In this document: one piece after another, positions 42,743 through 52,357 of the stretch
Position numbering within the stretch: position 1 is the first letter of the stretch
Layout: each line of letters opens with the position of its first letter
Notes under the pieces: model-generated
Database searches by the model: none
The model's input: only the letters and a program-made list of their open reading frames with translations
Told to the model about the DNA's origin: nothing
Assembly (NCBI RefSeq): GCF_024435075.2
Contig: NZ_JAMZEG020000003.1
Location: 496,001 to 560,000 of the forward strand
Direction: 5' to 3'
Origin: Marinomonas maritima
GTDB taxonomy: Bacteria; Pseudomonadota; Gammaproteobacteria; Pseudomonadales; Marinomonadaceae
DNA: 64,000 nucleotides
Program-made: the position numbers and the translations under genes

Positions 42743-44008
42743 ATGCAAGATCAAATTTTTCACTTACAATATGCCATGGACACCTTTTACTTCTTGGTGT
42801 GTGGCGCACTGGTTATGTGGATGGCAGCGGGATTTGCCATGTTGGAAGCAGGTCTAGTACGTGCTAAAAACACCACTGAGATTTTAACTAAGAACGTGGC
42901 ATTATTTGCCATCTCTTGCATCATGTATCTCGTTTGCGGTTACTCCGTCATGTACGGTGGTGAGCTGTTTCTAACGGGTATTCAAGATGTAGACGTAACG
43001 TCTACTTTAACAGACTTCTCTGGTCGTGACGGCGGTTTTGAAGGCGGCTCAATCTACTCTGGCGCGTCTGACTTCTTCTTCCAAGTTGTGTTCGTTGCAA
43101 CAGCAATGTCTATCGTCTCTGGCGCCGTTGCTGAGCGTATGAAGCTTTGGTCTTTCCTTGTGTTTGCGGTGGTAATGACAGCGTTCATCTACCCAATGGA
43201 AGGTAACTGGACGTGGGGCGGCGGTTCTGTCTTCGGCATGTATAGCCTTGGCGACCTAGGTTTCACTGACTTTGCAGGTTCCGGTATTGTTCACATGGCT
43301 GGTGCCTCTGCCGCATTGGCTGGTGTATTGGTGCTTGGTGCTCGTAAAGGTAAATACGGTCCTAACGGTGAAGTGCGTGCCATTCCTGGTGCTAACTTAC
43401 CGCTTGCGACACTGGGTACTTTCATCCTTTGGATGGGTTGGTTCGGTTTCAATGGTGGTTCTGTATTGAAACTTGGCGATATCGCCAGCGCTAACTCGGT
43501 TGCAATGGTGTTCTTGAACACAAACGCAGCGGCAGCAGGCGGCGCAATTGGCGCACTTATTCTAGCTCGTATCTTATTCGGCAAAGCCGACCTAACCATG
43601 CTTCTAAACGGCGCATTGGCTGGTCTGGTTGCTATTACAGCAGGTCCTGATACACCTTCTGCTCTTGGAGCAACGTTAATCGGTCTAGTTGGTGGTGTGA
43701 TTGTTGTTGTGTCTATCCTGACGCTAGACAAGCTTAAAATTGATGACCCAGTGGGCGCTATCTCTGTTCACGGTGTTGTGGGTCTTTGGGGCTTGCTAGC
43801 AGTGCCTCTTACAAACGATGGTACAACATTCGGCGGACAAATCGCTGGCGCATTGACTATCTTCGTTTGGGTATTCTTCTCTAGCCTAGTGGTTTGGCTG
43901 ATCATCAAAGCCATCATGGGTGTTCGAGTGACGGAAGAAGAAGAATACGAAGGTGTTGACCTTTCTGAATGTGGTATGGAAGCGTACCCAGAATTCAGTA
44001 AGTCATAA
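42743..44008 (+). CDS. amtB: Ammonium transporter AmtB
   Basis: 421 residues with about 11 helices. Unlike E. coli AmtB, there is no clear N-terminal signal peptide: it starts MQDQIFHLQYAMDTFYFLVC. Conserved blocks: MWMAAGFAMLEAGLVRAKNT, GSGIVHMAGASAALAG (first pore His region), WFGFNGGSVL and GAISVHGVVGLWGLLAVPL (second pore His). It conducts ammonium into the cell. AGGGGGG precedes the start. It is cotranscribed with glnK from the sigma-54-type promoter; a terminator with a UUCG loop follows. Confidence 0.96.
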   Translation: MQDQIFHLQYAMDTFYFLVCGALVMWMAAGFAMLEAGLVRAKNTTEILTKNVALFAISCIMYLVCGYSVMYGGELFLTGIQDVDVTSTLTDFSGRDGGFEGGSIYSGASDFFFQVVFVATAMSIVSGAVAERMKLWSFLVFAVVMTAFIYPMEGNWTWGGGSVFGMYSLGDLGFTDFAGSGIVHMAGASAALAGVLVLGARKGKYGPNGEVRAIPGANLPLATLGTFILWMGWFGFNGGSVLKLGDIASANSVAMVFLNTNAAAAGGAIGALILARILFGKADLTMLLNGALAGLVAITAGPDTPSALGATLIGLVGGVIVVVSILTLDKLKIDDPVGAISVHGVVGLWGLLAVPLTNDGTTFGGQIAGALTIFVWVFFSSLVVWLIIKAIMGVRVTEEEEYEGVDLSECGMEAYPEFSKS

Positions 44009-44042
44009 TTCCAACATTATCGTAAAGACTCTTTTCTAACCC

Positions 44043-44077
44043 AAAAACCCTCGCTTCGGCGGGGGTTTTCTTTTTTC
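44043..44077 (+). terminator. Rho-independent terminator of glnK-amtB
   Basis: CCCTCGC, TTCG, GCGGGGG (44048-44065) forms a 7-bp stem with one T-G pair and the very stable C(UUCG)G loop, followed by TTTTC and six more T. Confidence 0.92.
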
Positions 44078-44222
44078 CTCTATTTAAATAAAAATTAACA
44101 CCCTCATCACATAAAGAAGCGGTATTATCATGTCATATAAAGACACCACTGCACTGCGAAATCGATACTGGAAATAATAGTATTCAATACAACCGCAGGC
44201 AGACAACACAGCAGAGGACATC

Positions 44223-45749
44223 ATGCTAGAAGACTTACATTTAAAAATTCGAAATTTAACCAACAATGATTACGAACAAATAAAGATACTGATGGATAAG
44301 GTCTACCATGACATCGGTGGTTCTTGGCCTAAACACACCATACACCAGCTGGTAAAAGATTTTCCTGAAGGACAAATTTGCCTAGAAGATCACGGCAACA
44401 TTGTGGGTATTGCTCTGTCGGTACAAGCCAACTACCAACGCTTTAGTAACCCACACACATACGATGATTTGGTTGACCAAAAAGAAAACATTCTGAATGA
44501 CCCTGAAGGCGACGCCATGTATGGTCTGGATGTGCTTATTTCACCAGAATATCGTGGTTATCGTTTGGGCCGTCGTCTTTATGAAGCGCGCAAGGAGTTG
44601 TGCCGTCAGCACAACCTACGTGCCATTTTAGCCGGCGGGCGAATTCCCAATTATCACCAACATGCACACAATTTATCACCCGCAGAATATCTAGAGTCAG
44701 TGCGTGAAAAAAAGATCTACGACCCTATTTTAACTTTCCAGCTTTCGAATGATTTCCAAGTTACTCGATTGCTAAAACGTTACTTGCCAGAAGATGAAAA
44801 GTCACAAGGCTATGCAACGCTTTTAGAGTGGAAAAATATTTTTTACGAGCCAGAAACCAGCGTTATTCGTACACGTAAAACACAAGTTCGTATTGGTGCG
44901 ATTCAATGGCAAATGCGGGAAGTCGCCAGTGTGGACGAATTACTCACACAAGTTGAATACTTTATCGATGCCGTATCCGATTACAAAAGCGACTTTGTAT
45001 TATTCCCAGAATTTTTTAACGCACCGCTTATCGGTTTAAGCCCAGACCAAAATAACCAAACCGAAGCCATTCGCTTTTTGGCAAGCTTTACTGAACGTTT
45101 CAGAAATGAAATGTCACAACTTGCAGTGAGTTATAACATCAACGTTATCACTGGTTCCATGCCATTGATGGAAGACGATATTCTTTACAACGTCAGCTAT
45201 TTATGTCGCCGCGACGGCACGGTAGAAGAACAGAAAAAAATCCACATCACTCCGCATGAACGTCGTGACTGGATCATTCAAGGTGGCAATGAACTGCGCG
45301 TCTTTGACACCGACGCAGGGCGTGTTGGTATCCTGATCTGCTACGACGTTGAGTTCCCTGAACTTGGGCGTTTACTCGCCCAACAAGACATGGACATTCT
45401 CTTCGTTCCTTTCTGGACTGACACAAAAAATGGTTACTTACGGGTACGTCATTGCGCTCAAGCCCGTGCGATTGAAAACGAATGTTATGTGGTTATTTGT
45501 GGTAGCTGTGGCAACCTTCCACAGGTTGAAAACTTGGACATTCAATACTCACAAAGCTCTGTCTTTTCACCATCTGATTTCTCTTATCCCCACGACGCCG
45601 TCATGGCGGAAACGACACCCAATACTGAAATGATCATGTTCGCAGATCTTGATCTAGATAAGTTGAAATTAACGCGTAGCGAAGGTTCCGTTAACAATTT
45701 GAAAGACCGTCGTACCGACCTTTACTCTGTAAATTGGCACAAAAAGTAA
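44223..45749 (+). CDS. GNAT acetyltransferase fused to carbon-nitrogen hydrolase
   Basis: 508 residues with two domains. Residues about 5-200 are a GNAT fold (IRNLTNNDYEQIKILMDKVY, YGLDVLISPEYRGYRLGRRL with the acetyl-CoA loop, NLRAILAGGRIPNYH). Residues about 222-505 are a nitrilase-superfamily hydrolase: Glu in VLFPEFF (near 262), Lys in EEQKKIHITPHE (near 337) and Cys373 in GILICYDVEFPE, the E-K-C triad. The two-domain arrangement recurs in proteobacteria. The joint substrate is not established; an amide formed or cleaved at an amino group is a reasonable inference. AGAGGACATC precedes the ATG. Confidence 0.93.
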   Translation: MLEDLHLKIRNLTNNDYEQIKILMDKVYHDIGGSWPKHTIHQLVKDFPEGQICLEDHGNIVGIALSVQANYQRFSNPHTYDDLVDQKENILNDPEGDAMYGLDVLISPEYRGYRLGRRLYEARKELCRQHNLRAILAGGRIPNYHQHAHNLSPAEYLESVREKKIYDPILTFQLSNDFQVTRLLKRYLPEDEKSQGYATLLEWKNIFYEPETSVIRTRKTQVRIGAIQWQMREVASVDELLTQVEYFIDAVSDYKSDFVLFPEFFNAPLIGLSPDQNNQTEAIRFLASFTERFRNEMSQLAVSYNINVITGSMPLMEDDILYNVSYLCRRDGTVEEQKKIHITPHERRDWIIQGGNELRVFDTDAGRVGILICYDVEFPELGRLLAQQDMDILFVPFWTDTKNGYLRVRHCAQARAIENECYVVICGSCGNLPQVENLDIQYSQSSVFSPSDFSYPHDAVMAETTPNTEMIMFADLDLDKLKLTRSEGSVNNLKDRRTDLYSVNWHKK

Positions 45750-45837
45750 TCATAACCTTGTGATAACATGGACGTTATCGCAACTTAATGACGGGGAGCT
45801 GCTGCTCCGCTCCTTCCGATGATACAAAGAGACTCTC

Positions 45838-47226
45838 ATGGCCAAAGCAAAAACCGCTTTCGTATGCAACGAATGCGGAGTTGACTACGCAAAATGGCAA
45901 GGACAATGTCAAGCCTGCAATGCGTGGAACTCCCTATCTGAAATTCGACTTACCTCTGGAAAAACCTCTGCGCGCGTCTCTGCGAGCCAAGATCCACGCT
46001 ACCAAGGCTATGCTGGCGCCGTCACTGGCATCCAAAATTTATCCGATATCGATTTAGGCGATGTACCCCGATTCAGCTCTGGTGCTAACGAATTTGACCG
46101 AGTATTGGGCGGCGGTTTAGTACCTGGCGGTGTTGTGTTAATTGGTGGTTCACCCGGCGCTGGTAAAAGCACGCTATTATTACAAACCATGTGCTGGCTC
46201 GCACAACAACAAAGCGCCTTATATGTGACGGGAGAGGAATCCTTGCAGCAAGTCGCCATGCGCGCCCAACGTCTTGGCTTGCCTACACAAAATCTCAAAA
46301 TGCTGTCCGAAACCAATGTGGACGCCATTTTAACCATCGCTCAACAGGTCAAGCCTAAAGTCATGGTCATTGACTCTATTCAGGTCATGCATTTGGATGG
46401 CGTTGAATCCGCGCCTGGCAGCGTGTCGCAAGTAAGAGAAAGTGCCGCGGTCTTAACGCGTTTTGCAAAACAAACGCAAACGGCGGTGTTGCTCGTTGGT
46501 CACGTCACCAAAGACGGCACCCTTGCTGGACCGAAAGTCCTTGAACACATGGTCGATTGTTCGGTGTTATTAGAAGGTTCTGAAGATTCTCGTTTTCGTA
46601 CATTGCGCGGCATGAAAAACCGCTTTGGCGCCGTCAATGAACTTGGCGTTTTTGCCATGCTTGAAAATGGCTTAAAAGAAGTTAAGAATCCCAGCTCCAT
46701 TTTCTTAAACCGAAGCAATCATCCTGCGGCTGGCAGCCTAGTTGTAGTGGTATGGGAGGGCACCCGACCCTTATTAGTAGAGCTACAAGCCTTGGTCGAC
46801 GATTCGCCACTTGGTAATCCAAGACGCGTTACGGTTGGGTTTGATCATAATCGACTCGCTATGCTGTTAGCAGTATTACACAAACACGGCGGTTTATTAA
46901 CGTCTGATCAAGATGTGTATTTGAACGTGGTGGGCGGGGTTAAAGTGCTGGAAACCAGCGCGGATCTTGCGGCCATTGCGGCTGTTGTCTCTAGCTTCCG
47001 AGATCGAGTTTTACCCCATGACTTAGTCGTGATGGGCGAAGTCGGCTTATCCGGTGAAATTCGCCCTGTCCCATCAGGGCAAGAACGTATTAGTGAAGCG
47101 GCCAAACATGGATTCACCAGAGCCGTCGTGCCAAAAGCTAACTGTCCGAAAAAGCCGATTGAAGGCATGAAGGTCATTGGTGTTGAACGTCTGTCAGAAG
47201 CCTTAGACGCCATTTTTGAAGACTAG
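45838..47226 (+). CDS. radA: DNA repair protein RadA
   Basis: 462 residues. An N-terminal zinc finger has C10, C13, C24 and C27. The RecA-like core holds Walker A GGSPGAGKSTLL, TGEESLQQVAMRAQRLGL, VIDSIQVM (Walker B), and the RadA-specific KNRFG motif in LRGMKNRFGAVNELGVFAM. The C-terminal Lon-like domain has SADLAAIAAVVSSFRDR and GEVGLSGEIRPV. RadA drives branch migration during recombination. A loose inverted repeat (47266-47325, 10-bp arms, 40-base loop) lies downstream. Confidence 0.96.
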   Translation: MAKAKTAFVCNECGVDYAKWQGQCQACNAWNSLSEIRLTSGKTSARVSASQDPRYQGYAGAVTGIQNLSDIDLGDVPRFSSGANEFDRVLGGGLVPGGVVLIGGSPGAGKSTLLLQTMCWLAQQQSALYVTGEESLQQVAMRAQRLGLPTQNLKMLSETNVDAILTIAQQVKPKVMVIDSIQVMHLDGVESAPGSVSQVRESAAVLTRFAKQTQTAVLLVGHVTKDGTLAGPKVLEHMVDCSVLLEGSEDSRFRTLRGMKNRFGAVNELGVFAMLENGLKEVKNPSSIFLNRSNHPAAGSLVVVVWEGTRPLLVELQALVDDSPLGNPRRVTVGFDHNRLAMLLAVLHKHGGLLTSDQDVYLNVVGGVKVLETSADLAAIAAVVSSFRDRVLPHDLVVMGEVGLSGEIRPVPSGQERISEAAKHGFTRAVVPKANCPKKPIEGMKVIGVERLSEALDAIFED

Positions 47227-47355
47227 TCTTTCTTTACGACGTCACGAGCGAATCCAAGACGAGGCAAAAACAGACGAAAAAAACGGAGTTTATGGGTTAT
47301 AAATGAGTATTTTGAGTCTGTTTTTAACAAAGTATTGGGGAGCGCAGTCGTCGTT

Positions 47356-47628
47356 CTATTCAAACAGGTCCGCGATAAGTTCATCTTCCATACCATAAGG
47401 TAATGCCTTGGCAGAAGCGGCGTCTAATCTTTCTTGACGGGCCTTAAGTAAGCGTACTCGACGATGTTTGCACAGATCTAATACTTGATGACGCGCTTCA
47501 TTGGATAACGAAAACCAATGAAAGCGCTCATCTCGACTGCGCAAACATCCTTTGCAAAAGCCTTTTGTACTGTTCTCACACACACCTCGACAAGGGCTTT
47601 CTATGGTAAACAGTTCTATTTGTTCCAT
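47356..47628 (-). CDS. DUF1289 family protein
   Basis: 90 residues. The pattern ESPCRGVCENSTKGFCKGCL, with four closely spaced cysteines, then RSRDERFHWFSLSNEARHQV, is the DUF1289 signature. The cysteine cluster suggests a bound metal or Fe-S site. Function is unknown. It is a single gene between convergent radA and the ClpP-like lipoprotein gene. Confidence 0.9.
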   Translation of the reverse strand: MEQIELFTIESPCRGVCENSTKGFCKGCLRSRDERFHWFSLSNEARHQVLDLCKHRRVRLLKARQERLDAASAKALPYGMEDELIADLFE

Positions 47629-47677
47629 AATCCCTCCCTGTGGACATGTTCGCTTTTAAACGACTAGATTTTCAATT

Positions 47678-48295
47678 TTATTGTGTGGCAAGCTGATAAT
47701 CATACGTTTCTTCGGGTGATAAAAAATACACTCTATCGGCGGGTGCCGCATCCAGTGAGAACCAATAAAAGCGCTCTGGCACCCCCATTTCTAGATAAAA
47801 ATTAACATACACTGCGTGTATCGAATCGGCAACATTGACGTTCGCCGCTTTCATTCTTGAACCATCAGACCAAGCATGTACACCAACGCCAGCACCCGCT
47901 CCAATGGTTCTTTCCACGCCACCTAAGAATAGATCAACACCACCGGAAAGCACATAACCGGTCTGCGCTATGTGAGTATTCAAACCTAAACGACGAATCA
48001 AACGCGCGCCCTCCATCGTAGCGTGTTGATCCACAGACCCAGGAATATCGACCAACACCAAGTCCGTTACATTGGGGTTTTGTTTTATTAAGTGGCTCAA
48101 TTCTTCAACTAAATTGCTATCAAGTACACCAGACAAGTAAGCACTATTTTCTTCAATATCTATGACTAAACCGTCGGTCATATCAGACTCTGTTTTTTTA
48201 TTTACAGCCAATTCTGAACAAGCGGTTAAAAATGACGCTATCATTAGGTATAAGAACAGTGATAATAGAACAACATTACGCTTTTTCTTTTCCAT
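47678..48295 (-). CDS. Lipoprotein with ClpP/crotonase-like fold (COG3904-like)
   Basis: 205 residues. The signal peptide ends SFLTACSE, a lipobox with Cys near 26. The rest resembles COG3904 periplasmic proteins: AYLSGVLDSNLVEELSHLIK, LVLVDIPGSVDQHATMEGAR, IAQTGYVLSGGVDLFLGGVE and GAGAGVGVHAWSDGS. The usual Ser-Ala-Cys region appears as LSGGVD, and a His is kept in GVHAW, so whether a catalytic site is retained is open. It is probably an envelope-anchored protein of unknown substrate. It is divergent from the diguanylate cyclase gene, 158 bp apart. Confidence 0.75.
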   Translation of the reverse strand: MEKKKRNVVLLSLFLYLMIASFLTACSELAVNKKTESDMTDGLVIDIEENSAYLSGVLDSNLVEELSHLIKQNPNVTDLVLVDIPGSVDQHATMEGARLIRRLGLNTHIAQTGYVLSGGVDLFLGGVERTIGAGAGVGVHAWSDGSRMKAANVNVADSIHAVYVNFYLEMGVPERFYWFSLDAAPADRVYFLSPEETYDYQLATQ

Positions 48296-48453
48296 ATTAC
48301 GTCCGATAGCTTAGGAAAGATTTTTTTAGTATTACTGAAACAAAACACATTCTGTATCGTAACTGTGACTTTATGTTGTCGCTATCGAAGTGCAATGAAT
48401 CAAAAATGCTTTTTATACTGTATTAATTTCACCAGTCAAGGATTACAGCGCCC

Positions 48454-49518
48454 GTGGTAAATAACAACCCAGTAAAACAACCCCATTCTTTTACGTCAAA
48501 CAACGCCTTCAATAACTTTCAGCAAACGTCTAATATTTTCAATATCGCGTCTGCGACTGGGTCTATTGCCCATTTCATTTTCATTTTAATATTTTTCTAT
48601 ATTGATCAAACAACGCTTGCCTGGATAAATATCTTCAGTGTTTCTGCATGGCTACTGACATTTTGGTTTAACCGTATTAGACGTCATGACATTTCTATTT
48701 TGATCATGAGCGCAGAAGTGTTAGCTCACGCTTTAGTCGCCACCAGCGTATTAGGTGCAGACGCTGGATTTCAATATTACCTTTGGCCAATGGCATTGCT
48801 TGTGATGGCGATTCCATCACTTAGCGTGACTTGGTCTACGATAATCGCTTTTTCTCATATAACAACCTTCACATTACTCACTCTTTTTTGCCACACCAGA
48901 GTGCCAAATTTAGACTCTTACTACATACTCATTTTTCTATTAAATTTAGCAAGTGCCAGTATCCCCTTCATTGCCACAGCTGCCATTTCTCGCTCAATTT
49001 ATGCAAGTCAATATTCTGTTATGACAAAACTGGCCGAAAAAGATGCGCTAACCCAACTGTTTAATCGTCGTTTTGGCCTTGAAGCATTGAACCATTATGT
49101 GAATCAACCAGATGAAAACAGAGTACCTTTTTGCATCAGCTTAGTCGACGTTGACCAGTTCAAATTAGTAAACGATCAACTAGGGCATAGCAAAGGAGAC
49201 GAAGCACTTATAAAAATATCAAGCTACCTCTCTAAATCCATGCGGGAAACAGACATATCAAGCCGCTGGGGAGGCGAAGAATTTTTATTCATCTTTCCTA
49301 ATGTTGAACTTCACCAAATTCGACAACGTATCGAAAAAATATGCCATGACATGCCTAGCCATATTTTCTTAGAAAATTGGGATCAGGCAATTAGCTGTAG
49401 TTTTGGTCTGATTCAAGTAGCCCAAAATGAATCCGCTGAAGACGCATTAAAACGAGTCGATGATTCTCTTTATCAAGCCAAAAAAAATGGTCGCTACCAA
49501 GTGGTAAGCGACCAATAA
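48454..49518 (+). CDS. Membrane-anchored diguanylate cyclase (GGDEF)
   Basis: 354 residues from a GTG start (MVNNNP). About six hydrophobic helices occupy residues 28-185. A catalytic GGDEF domain follows: DALTQLFNRRFGLEAL, CISLVDVDQFKLVNDQLGHS and the active-site loop SSRWGGEEFLFIFP. RETD lies five residues before GGEEF, the RxxD inhibitory c-di-GMP site, so product feedback is likely. No known sensor motif is recognised in the membrane part. It makes c-di-GMP from two GTP. Confidence 0.93.
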   Translation: MVNNNPVKQPHSFTSNNAFNNFQQTSNIFNIASATGSIAHFIFILIFFYIDQTTLAWINIFSVSAWLLTFWFNRIRRHDISILIMSAEVLAHALVATSVLGADAGFQYYLWPMALLVMAIPSLSVTWSTIIAFSHITTFTLLTLFCHTRVPNLDSYYILIFLLNLASASIPFIATAAISRSIYASQYSVMTKLAEKDALTQLFNRRFGLEALNHYVNQPDENRVPFCISLVDVDQFKLVNDQLGHSKGDEALIKISSYLSKSMRETDISSRWGGEEFLFIFPNVELHQIRQRIEKICHDMPSHIFLENWDQAISCSFGLIQVAQNESAEDALKRVDDSLYQAKKNGRYQVVSDQ

Positions 49519-49547
49519 AAACAGCGCTATCAGTTTTGATAGCGCTG
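49516..49547 (-). terminator. Rho-independent terminator of mmsA (leftward)
   Basis: CAGCGCTATC (49522-49531) and GATAGCGCTG (49538-49547) form a 10-bp stem; on the minus strand TTTTTATT follows. It lies just after the GGDEF stop and may affect that gene's 3' end as well. Confidence 0.85.
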
Positions 49548-49575
49548 CCTGGGATGCATCTAGATCAGACTGACA

Positions 49576-51066
49576 TTAAGACGGAAAAGAAAAGCTCTTA
49601 CCTTCACGTATTCCCGCCGAAGGCCAACGCTGTGTAATGGTTTTGCGTTTTGTGTAAAAGCGCACAGCGTCTGGACCGTAGGCATGTAGATCGCCAAACA
49701 AAGAACGCTTCCAACCACCAAAACTGTGATACGCCACAGGCACAGGTAAAGGCACATTAATGCCAACCATACCCACTTCAATATGATCCGAAAAGTAACG
49801 CGCGGCTTCGCCATCACGGGTGAAAATACAGGTTCCGTTACCGTATTCATGGTCGTTAATCAGCGTCATCGCTTCTTCCATGGTATCAACACGAACCACT
49901 TGCAAAACTGGACCGAAAATTTCTTGCTGATAACTCTCCATCTCTTTGGTTACACCATCGATTAGGGTCGCACCAACAAAGAAACCTTTTTCATAACCTA
50001 CGACTTGTGGATGACGGCCATCCACCACAATGGTTGCGCCTTGTGATTCCGCGCTATCAATAAAGCCAACCACTTTTTCTTTATGTTCTTTGGTAATGAC
50101 AGGACCAAAATCATTGGTTTTGTCTGAGCATTCACCTACTTTTAGCGGCTTCATAGCCTCAGCCATCTTACTAATCAAAGCATCACCAGCTGCCTTACCA
50201 ACGGCAACGGCAACCGACAACGCCATACAACGTTCGCCTGATGAGCCAAAGGCCGCGCCAAGCAACTGACTCACTACGTTATCCATATCGGCATCTGGCA
50301 TCACAATCGCGTGGTTTTTCGCGCCACCTAATGCCTGACAACGCTTACCGTTAGCGCTGGCTTTGCTGTAGATGTATTCCGCAATGGGCGTGGAACCAAC
50401 AAAGCTCACGGCTTTTACCCGCTTATCTTCCAATAAGGTGTCAACAGCGACTTTATCGCCATTTACCACATTAAAAACACCCGCTGGTAAGCCCGCTTCA
50501 TGCAACAATTCAGCAATAAACAAAGCGGTACTTGGGTCGCGTTCAGAAGGCTTTAAAATGAACGTGTTCCCACACACGATTGCCATCGGAAACATCCATA
50601 ACGGCACCATGGCAGGGAAGTTAAATGGTGTAATCCCGGCAACTACGCCAAGTGGCTGAAACTCACTCCAAGAATCAATATTCGGGCCAACGTTTTTGCT
50701 GTACTCACCTTTTAATAGCTCTGGCGCACCACATGCGTATTCAACGTTTTCAATGCCTCGCTGTAATTCGCCCGCCGCATCGTGGCAAATTTTGCCATGT
50801 TCAGCGCCAATCAATTCACAAATTTTATCTGAGTGTTTTTCCAATAACGCTTTATAGTTAAACATGATTCGGGCGCGCTTTAATGGCGGCGTATTTCGCC
50901 ACTCAGGGTAAGCCGCTTGCGCTACCGTAATGGCCTCTTCTACGGTTTCTTTTGAAGCAATAGCGACTTTTTTCGATACTTCTCCCGTTGCCGGGTTAAA
51001 CACATCTTGAGTGCGTGCGGCTTGCTGTGACCGTTTACCGTCGATCAAATGTCCGATAATTTCCAT
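49576..51066 (-). CDS. mmsA: CoA-acylating methylmalonate-semialdehyde dehydrogenase
   Basis: 496 residues, the length of MmsA. ALDH fold: PLGVVAGITPFNFPAMVPLW, GNTFILKPSERDPST, VSFVGSTPIAEYIY, and catalytic Cys near 280 in GSSGERCMALSV. The PFNFP and GERCMALS wording is specific to the CoA-dependent methylmalonate/malonate-semialdehyde group of valine, pyrimidine and inositol catabolism. A LysR gene is divergent from it 211 bp away and is the likely regulator. Its usual companion mmsB is not in the window. Confidence 0.95.
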   Translation of the reverse strand: MEIIGHLIDGKRSQQAARTQDVFNPATGEVSKKVAIASKETVEEAITVAQAAYPEWRNTPPLKRARIMFNYKALLEKHSDKICELIGAEHGKICHDAAGELQRGIENVEYACGAPELLKGEYSKNVGPNIDSWSEFQPLGVVAGITPFNFPAMVPLWMFPMAIVCGNTFILKPSERDPSTALFIAELLHEAGLPAGVFNVVNGDKVAVDTLLEDKRVKAVSFVGSTPIAEYIYSKASANGKRCQALGGAKNHAIVMPDADMDNVVSQLLGAAFGSSGERCMALSVAVAVGKAAGDALISKMAEAMKPLKVGECSDKTNDFGPVITKEHKEKVVGFIDSAESQGATIVVDGRHPQVVGYEKGFFVGATLIDGVTKEMESYQQEIFGPVLQVVRVDTMEEAMTLINDHEYGNGTCIFTRDGEAARYFSDHIEVGMVGINVPLPVPVAYHSFGGWKRSLFGDLHAYGPDAVRFYTKRKTITQRWPSAGIREGKSFSFPS

Positions 51067-51277
51067 GAGCGCTCCCTATTTATTACGTTAAGTCGTTAGG
51101 CTAAATTTTCTCATCAACATTCGTTGCTATGAATACTGTGCATTGACACTACTATGCCAAGAGGAATAGATTATAAAAACTCGAATCTATTAACGCTTAG
51201 TTAACTCTTTACTTAACTAAACGAATCTACCATGAGCAATGGCACAACCTGCGTTGTGTCTATCATTAGGATCAACA

Positions 51278-52186
51278 ATGAATAAGTTTAAAAGTCAGGT
51301 AAGCGACGCCGATCTTAGAATTTTGCGCATCTTTAGAACCGTCGTGGAATGTGGTGGTTTTTCCGCTGCTGAAGTCGAGCTCAACATTAGCCGAGCCGCT
51401 ATTAGCATCGCAATATCTGACTTGGAAACCCGTCTCGGATTTAGACTTTGTCAACGAGGCCGGTCTGGCTTTTCCCTGACAAACGAAGGCAGCCAAGTTT
51501 ATGACTTTACGTTGCAATTACTGTCCTCTATCGAAGACTTTCGCACCAATATCAATGCCCTCCACCAGCATTTAAAGGGCGAGCTAAACATTGGTATCAC
51601 AGACAATTTAGTCACTCTGCCTCATACTCGAATAACAAGAGCATTGGCCGGCCTCAAAGATAAAGGTCCGCAAGTCACAATTAATATTCGTATGATTCCA
51701 CCCAACGATGTGGAAAGAGGGGTATTAGATGGTGGACTGCAAATTGGCATTGTTCCAGACCTCAAAATTTTAAGCGGATTAGATTATCACCATCTTTACC
51801 AAGAAGAGTCCAAGCTCTACTGCAGTGATACTCATCCTTTATTTACCTTAGGCGACAAAAAAATCACCAAAGCCAAACTAAAAGAGTTTGATGCCGTTTT
51901 GCCTGCCTACGCACAAACACCAGAAATTAAAAGCCAACACCAACCTTTAACGGCAAGTGCGACAGCGACAGACCGAGAGGGGATCGCTTTTCTCATATTG
52001 ACGGGGCGTTATATTGGTTTTTTACCCGACCATGTGGCCGAGCACTGGATTCGTGATGGCCGAATGCGCGCCCTCTTGCCGAATGAATGCCATTACATCA
52101 CTCAATTTTCTGCCATTACCCGAAAAGGCGCCCGCGCCAATCTTATTCTAGAAACTTTCTTAGAAGAGCTAGAGAGAACCCAGTAA
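51278..52186 (+). CDS. LysR-family transcriptional regulator, divergent from mmsA
   Basis: 302 residues from ATG 51278, with AGGA seven bases upstream; the longer frame from 51239 is rejected. The winged helix-turn-helix is DLRILRIFRTVVECGGFSAA, ELNISRAAISIAISDLETRL. The effector domain starts LNIGITDNLVTLPHTRITRA. Its position suggests control of mmsA, as LysR proteins often regulate the gene transcribed away from them; the effector is unknown. Confidence 0.92.
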   Translation: MNKFKSQVSDADLRILRIFRTVVECGGFSAAEVELNISRAAISIAISDLETRLGFRLCQRGRSGFSLTNEGSQVYDFTLQLLSSIEDFRTNINALHQHLKGELNIGITDNLVTLPHTRITRALAGLKDKGPQVTINIRMIPPNDVERGVLDGGLQIGIVPDLKILSGLDYHHLYQEESKLYCSDTHPLFTLGDKKITKAKLKEFDAVLPAYAQTPEIKSQHQPLTASATATDREGIAFLILTGRYIGFLPDHVAEHWIRDGRMRALLPNECHYITQFSAITRKGARANLILETFLEELERTQ

Positions 52187-52357
52187 TGGTATGAAGCTCG
52201 GTACATAAAAAAACAACTATGCTTGAAATGAGATTACAAAAAGATTAGATAGTCACAAGGGGAATATCTTTAATATATATTTAAAAATTCATATCCGGCA
52301 GTAAGAGATATAAAATACTTTCATCTAATTATTTTCAAAATACTTACGGAGTAATAA

